This document shows, piece by piece, positions 61,386 through 64,000 of a stretch of 64,000 nt of DNA. Position 1 is the first letter of the stretch; every line of letters begins with the position of its first letter. The translations under genes and the position numbers were made by a program. Source of the stretch: Halospina sp040196175 (GTDB lineage: Bacteria > Pseudomonadota > Gammaproteobacteria > Pseudomonadales > Oleiphilaceae). The stretch is from assembly GCF_040196175.1 (NCBI RefSeq), contig NZ_JBEFNF010000001.1, positions 992,001 to 1,056,000 on the forward strand, read 5' to 3'. The notes under the pieces are model-generated. The model was not told the origin of the DNA, searched no databases, and saw nothing but the letters and a program-made list of their open reading frames with translations.

Positions 61386-63359
61386 CTAGTCCTGAAGCGC
61401 CGGGTGTCCTACAAAGTGCGCCAGAGCTTCCGGGTTGGCCAGGGCCTCCCGGTTGTGCACGGTCTCGCCATGGATGACCTGGCGCACTGCCAGCTCTACG
61501 ATCTTGCCGCTCAGCGTCCGTGGTATGTCCTGGACCTGCAGGATCAGGGCCGGCACATGCCGAGGTGTGGTGTTTTCCCGAAGGGTTACACGGATGCGCG
61601 CGCGCAGTTCATCCGAAAGTTCCTCGCCCTCACGCAGACGCACAAACAGAACCACACGCTGATCGTCCTCCCATTGTTGGCCTACGGCTATGGATTCCAG
61701 CACCTCGTCCAGCTTCTCGACCTGACGGTAGATCTCGGCGGTGCCGATGCGTACGCCGCCCGGGTTGAGCACCGCATCGGCACGGCCGTGGATGATCATG
61801 CCCTGCTGGGCTGGTGCTGAATCCGTGGCCGGACGGTCGCGGATCTCGCCGAAGTCGCCGTGCGCCCAGGTGCCCTCAAAGCGACTGAAATAGGCTTTGT
61901 GGAAGCGTTCGCCGCCCGGATCCTTCCAGAACCCGACCGGCATGGAGGGGAAGGGCGCACGGCAGACGAGTTCGCCTTTTTCTCCTGTTACCGGTTGGCC
62001 ACCGTCGTTGTAGATGGCTACGTCCATTCCCAGCCCGAGGCACTGGAGTTCGCCCCGGTAGACCGGCAGCGTCGGGTTGCCGAGGGCAAAGCAGGAGACG
62101 ATGTCGGTGCCGCCGGAAATGGAGGACAGGCAGACGTCCGGCTTAACGTCCCGGTGAACGTAATCGAAACTCTCATGGGCCAGCGGGCTGCCGGTTGAGA
62201 GAATCGCTTTCAGCGGATCCAGACCGTGGGTCTCACGGGGTTTGAGGCCGTTTTTCTCACATGCGGCGTAGTATTTAGCGCTGGCGCCGAAGACGGTGAT
62301 GCCGTGTTCCTCAGCGAGGTTCCAGAGCACCTCCGAGGTGGGCGCCATGGGCGAGCCGTCGTAGAGCACGGCCGTTGCGCCCAGCGCTAGAGTGCTGACC
62401 AGCCAATTCCACATCATCCAGCCAGTGGTGGTGTAGTAAAAGACCACGTCGTCTTGGTCCACATCCGTGTGCAGCCCCAGTTCCTTGAGGTGCTGGAGAA
62501 GAGTGCCGCCGACGCCGTGGATAATGCACTTGGGGGCGCCCGTGGTGCCCGAGGAGTAGAGGATGTAGAGCGGGTCATCGAAGGCCACTGGGGTGAAGCC
62601 GGCGGCGGGCTCGCTCTGGAGGGCTTCGGCCCAGTCCATGGCGCTGTCCTGGAGCTGCCAGGGGTATTCCGGGTGGTTGTTGACGCGGACCTGCAACCGG
62701 AGTTCGGGCAGGGCGTCGGCGAGCTGCTGCACACGTTCGCGGGTGTCGATGCCCCTGCCGTTGTATTGGTAGCCGTTGACGGCGAGCAGCGCCTTGGGTT
62801 GGATCTGGCCGAAGCGTTCGAGCACGCCCTGGTAGCCGAAGTCCGGGGAGCAGGAGGACCAGACGGCGCCCAGGCGGGCGGTGGCAAGCATGCCAATAAC
62901 GGCTTCGAGGCCATTGGTGATGAAGGCGGCGACGCGATCGCCTTTGGTGATGCCGTGTTCCTGGAGGGTACCGGCGAGGCGGGCGCTGGCTTCGCGCAGT
63001 TCGCCGTAGGTGATCTGTCGGCCGCGGCCGTCTTCGCGCTGTTCGATGAGGGCGACGCGGTCGGGTTCGCCGCGCAGGAGGTTCTCGGCGAAGTTGAGGC
63101 GGGCGCCGCCGAACCAGGTGGCGCCGGGCATCTGGTCGCCGTTTTCGAGGATGCGGCGGGCCTGGTATTGGCCGCGAACGTCGAAGTATTGCCAGATGGT
63201 TTCCCAGAAATCGGCCGGGTTCTGGGTGCTCCATTGGTGGAGACTTTGCCAGGTGTTGCCGGGAGTGTGGCCCTGGGTGTGGAGCCAGTTGTGGTAGTGG
63301 GTGATTCGGCTGGTCTGGATGCGGTCGTTTGTTGGGGTCCAGATGGGTTGGTCTGTCAT
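61386..63359 (-). CDS. Acetoacetyl-CoA synthetase
   Basis: 657 residues, normal for the family. Adenylate-forming motifs LYSSGTTGAPKCIIHG, SISGGTDIVSCF and TLSGKIVELAVRQ with the catalytic Lys. N-terminal SLHQWSTQNPADFW is typical of AACS. It activates acetoacetate with ATP and CoA. It lies 33 bp downstream of the HMG-CoA lyase gene on the same strand, so acetoacetate from leucine breakdown is reclaimed as acetoacetyl-CoA. Confidence 0.92.
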   Translation of the reverse strand: MTDQPIWTPTNDRIQTSRITHYHNWLHTQGHTPGNTWQSLHQWSTQNPADFWETIWQYFDVRGQYQARRILENGDQMPGATWFGGARLNFAENLLRGEPDRVALIEQREDGRGRQITYGELREASARLAGTLQEHGITKGDRVAAFITNGLEAVIGMLATARLGAVWSSCSPDFGYQGVLERFGQIQPKALLAVNGYQYNGRGIDTRERVQQLADALPELRLQVRVNNHPEYPWQLQDSAMDWAEALQSEPAAGFTPVAFDDPLYILYSSGTTGAPKCIIHGVGGTLLQHLKELGLHTDVDQDDVVFYYTTTGWMMWNWLVSTLALGATAVLYDGSPMAPTSEVLWNLAEEHGITVFGASAKYYAACEKNGLKPRETHGLDPLKAILSTGSPLAHESFDYVHRDVKPDVCLSSISGGTDIVSCFALGNPTLPVYRGELQCLGLGMDVAIYNDGGQPVTGEKGELVCRAPFPSMPVGFWKDPGGERFHKAYFSRFEGTWAHGDFGEIRDRPATDSAPAQQGMIIHGRADAVLNPGGVRIGTAEIYRQVEKLDEVLESIAVGQQWEDDQRVVLFVRLREGEELSDELRARIRVTLRENTTPRHVPALILQVQDIPRTLSGKIVELAVRQVIHGETVHNREALANPEALAHFVGHPALQD

Positions 63360-63392
63360 TTTCGGTGGATCCCTGTTGGTTTTACCTTCAGT

Positions 63393-64000
63393 TTAACATT
63401 GCATGGCTTGTGCGACTTTCGAGGGCGTACGTCGGTTGAGGGTCTCACAGATCTCGTTGCCAATGCGGCAAACCGCCTGTAGGTCGACGCCAGTGCTCAG
63501 GCCCTGGCCTTCGAGCAGGTAGAGCAGGTCCTCGGTAGCGAGATTGCCGGAGGCGCCTGGGGCGTAGGGGCAGCCGCCGAGGCCGGCGACGGCGCTGTCG
63601 AACGTTCGGATGCCGCGGTTGAGGCCCTGGAGGATATTGGCAAGGGCCTGGCCGTAGGTGTCGTGGCAGTGCAGGGCGAGGCGTTCGACCGGAATGCTTG
63701 GGAGTACGGCATCGAGGACAGAGTCTATTTCCCTGGGGCGGGCGACACCGATGGTGTCGCCGAGGGAGATGTCGTTGCAGCCCAGTTCGAGGAGGCGTTC
63801 GGCGACGTCCGCGACGTTGCCCGGTGCGATGCGGCCGGCATAGGGACAGTCGAGGACGGTGGAGATGTAGCCGCGTACGTGGATGCCCGCATTGTTGGCG
63901 GCTTCGACCAGTGGGGCGAAGCGCTCAAGGCTCGCTGTGATGGTGCAGTTGATGTTTTTCTGCGTGAAGGCATCGGAGGCGGCGGTGAACACGGCAATGC
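63393..64000 (-). CDS. Hydroxymethylglutaryl-CoA lyase, N-terminus outside window
   Basis: About 200 C-terminal residues are visible; the gene runs off the window end. TIM-barrel lyase motifs: LGCNDISLGDTIGVA, LALHCHDTYGQALAN (metal His) and GLGGCPYAPGASGNLATED (catalytic Cys). It splits HMG-CoA to acetoacetate and acetyl-CoA in leucine degradation. The next gene downstream is acetoacetyl-CoA synthetase. Confidence 0.93.
   Translation of the reverse strand, partial: IAVFTAASDAFTQKNINCTITASLERFAPLVEAANNAGIHVRGYISTVLDCPYAGRIAPGNVADVAERLLELGCNDISLGDTIGVARPREIDSVLDAVLPSIPVERLALHCHDTYGQALANILQGLNRGIRTFDSAVAGLGGCPYAPGASGNLATEDLLYLLEGQGLSTGVDLQAVCRIGNEICETLNRRTPSKVAQAMQC

Noticed and set aside
62454..63482. 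342-codon open frame antisense to acetoacetyl-CoA synthetase, plus a 219-codon frame on the minus strand
   Set aside because: Both are shadows caused by very strong G/C third-position bias in this gene; the composition is low-complexity and no motif is present.

Overview
The window looks like chromosomal DNA of a halophilic or halotolerant gammaproteobacterium. The evidence is the uvrY-uvrC-pgsA block, a recC-recB-recD operon, RsbU/STAS-type regulators like those of pseudomonads, an EtfAB/ETF-QO pair with a PsrA-type operator, a glycine/sarcosine N-methyltransferase of the type halophiles use to make betaine, and a photoactive yellow protein (PYP) very close in its key residues to that of Halorhodospira halophila. 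I cannot fix the genus from sequence alone. No photosynthesis gene, CRISPR array, integrase, transposase or rRNA was seen.

Layout. 1-7.2 kb: a cut-off TSUP permease, a frameshifted sodium/amino-acid symporter, an FMN-dependent lactate oxidase/monooxygenase-like enzyme, a secreted helical protein, then uvrY-uvrC-pgsA. 7.1-23.2 kb: a PAS-PAS-GGDEF cyclase, the recCBD operon, a decayed lldD, a TrpB2-type synthase, Dps, and on the minus strand the operon pyp-pcl-tal. That operon encodes the blue-light receptor PYP and the two enzymes that make its p-coumaroyl-CoA chromophore donor. 23.3-23.5 kb: tRNA-Gly(GCC) and tRNA-Cys(GCA) behind a good promoter. 24-31.4 kb: a FAN1-like VRR-NUC nuclease coupled to an XPD/DinG-type helicase with a RecB/Cas4-like nuclease domain, a norE remnant, a DUF6482-like protein, a MocR regulator and the glycine N-methyltransferase. 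31.5 kb: tRNA-Leu(TAA) with its own promoter. In Escherichia coli the order uvrY-uvrC-pgsA-tRNA-Gly-tRNA-Cys-tRNA-Leu is continuous. Here the same order and strand are kept but split by about 16 kb and 8 kb, and the PYP operon and the nuclease/helicase pair sit in those two segments.

31.6-39.7 kb (minus strand): PrsT, PrsR and PrsK, the regulatory and TPR parts of a PEP-CTERM/exosortase-type exopolysaccharide system, followed by a sugar-nucleotide-epimerase-like protein and an acyltransferase. No exosortase or polymer biosynthesis genes are present in the window. 39.7-41.6 kb: a phasin, a PhaD-like TetR regulator and exonuclease III. 41.7-48.6 kb: an eight-gene, tightly packed lipid-modification operon (acyl desaturase, NTF2-like protein, SDR, FAD oxidoreductase, DUF1365, cyclopropane-fatty-acid-synthase-like methyltransferase, DUF2878, exported protein). 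48.7-55.5 kb: HD phosphohydrolase, response-regulator/PP2C phosphatase plus STAS antagonist, gpsA, a class V aminotransferase, DUF1285 and a SlyD-like FKBP isomerase. 55.6-64 kb: ETF-QO and etfBA divergent around a perfect 20-bp palindrome, a two-TM potassium channel, a Kef-type antiporter, acetoacetyl-CoA synthetase and the end of HMG-CoA lyase. This last part fits beta-oxidation, leucine and ketone-body metabolism.

Three genes look broken: the symporter (one-base frameshift), lldD and norE. Most operons overlap by 1 to 20 bases, as expected for a compact chromosome.
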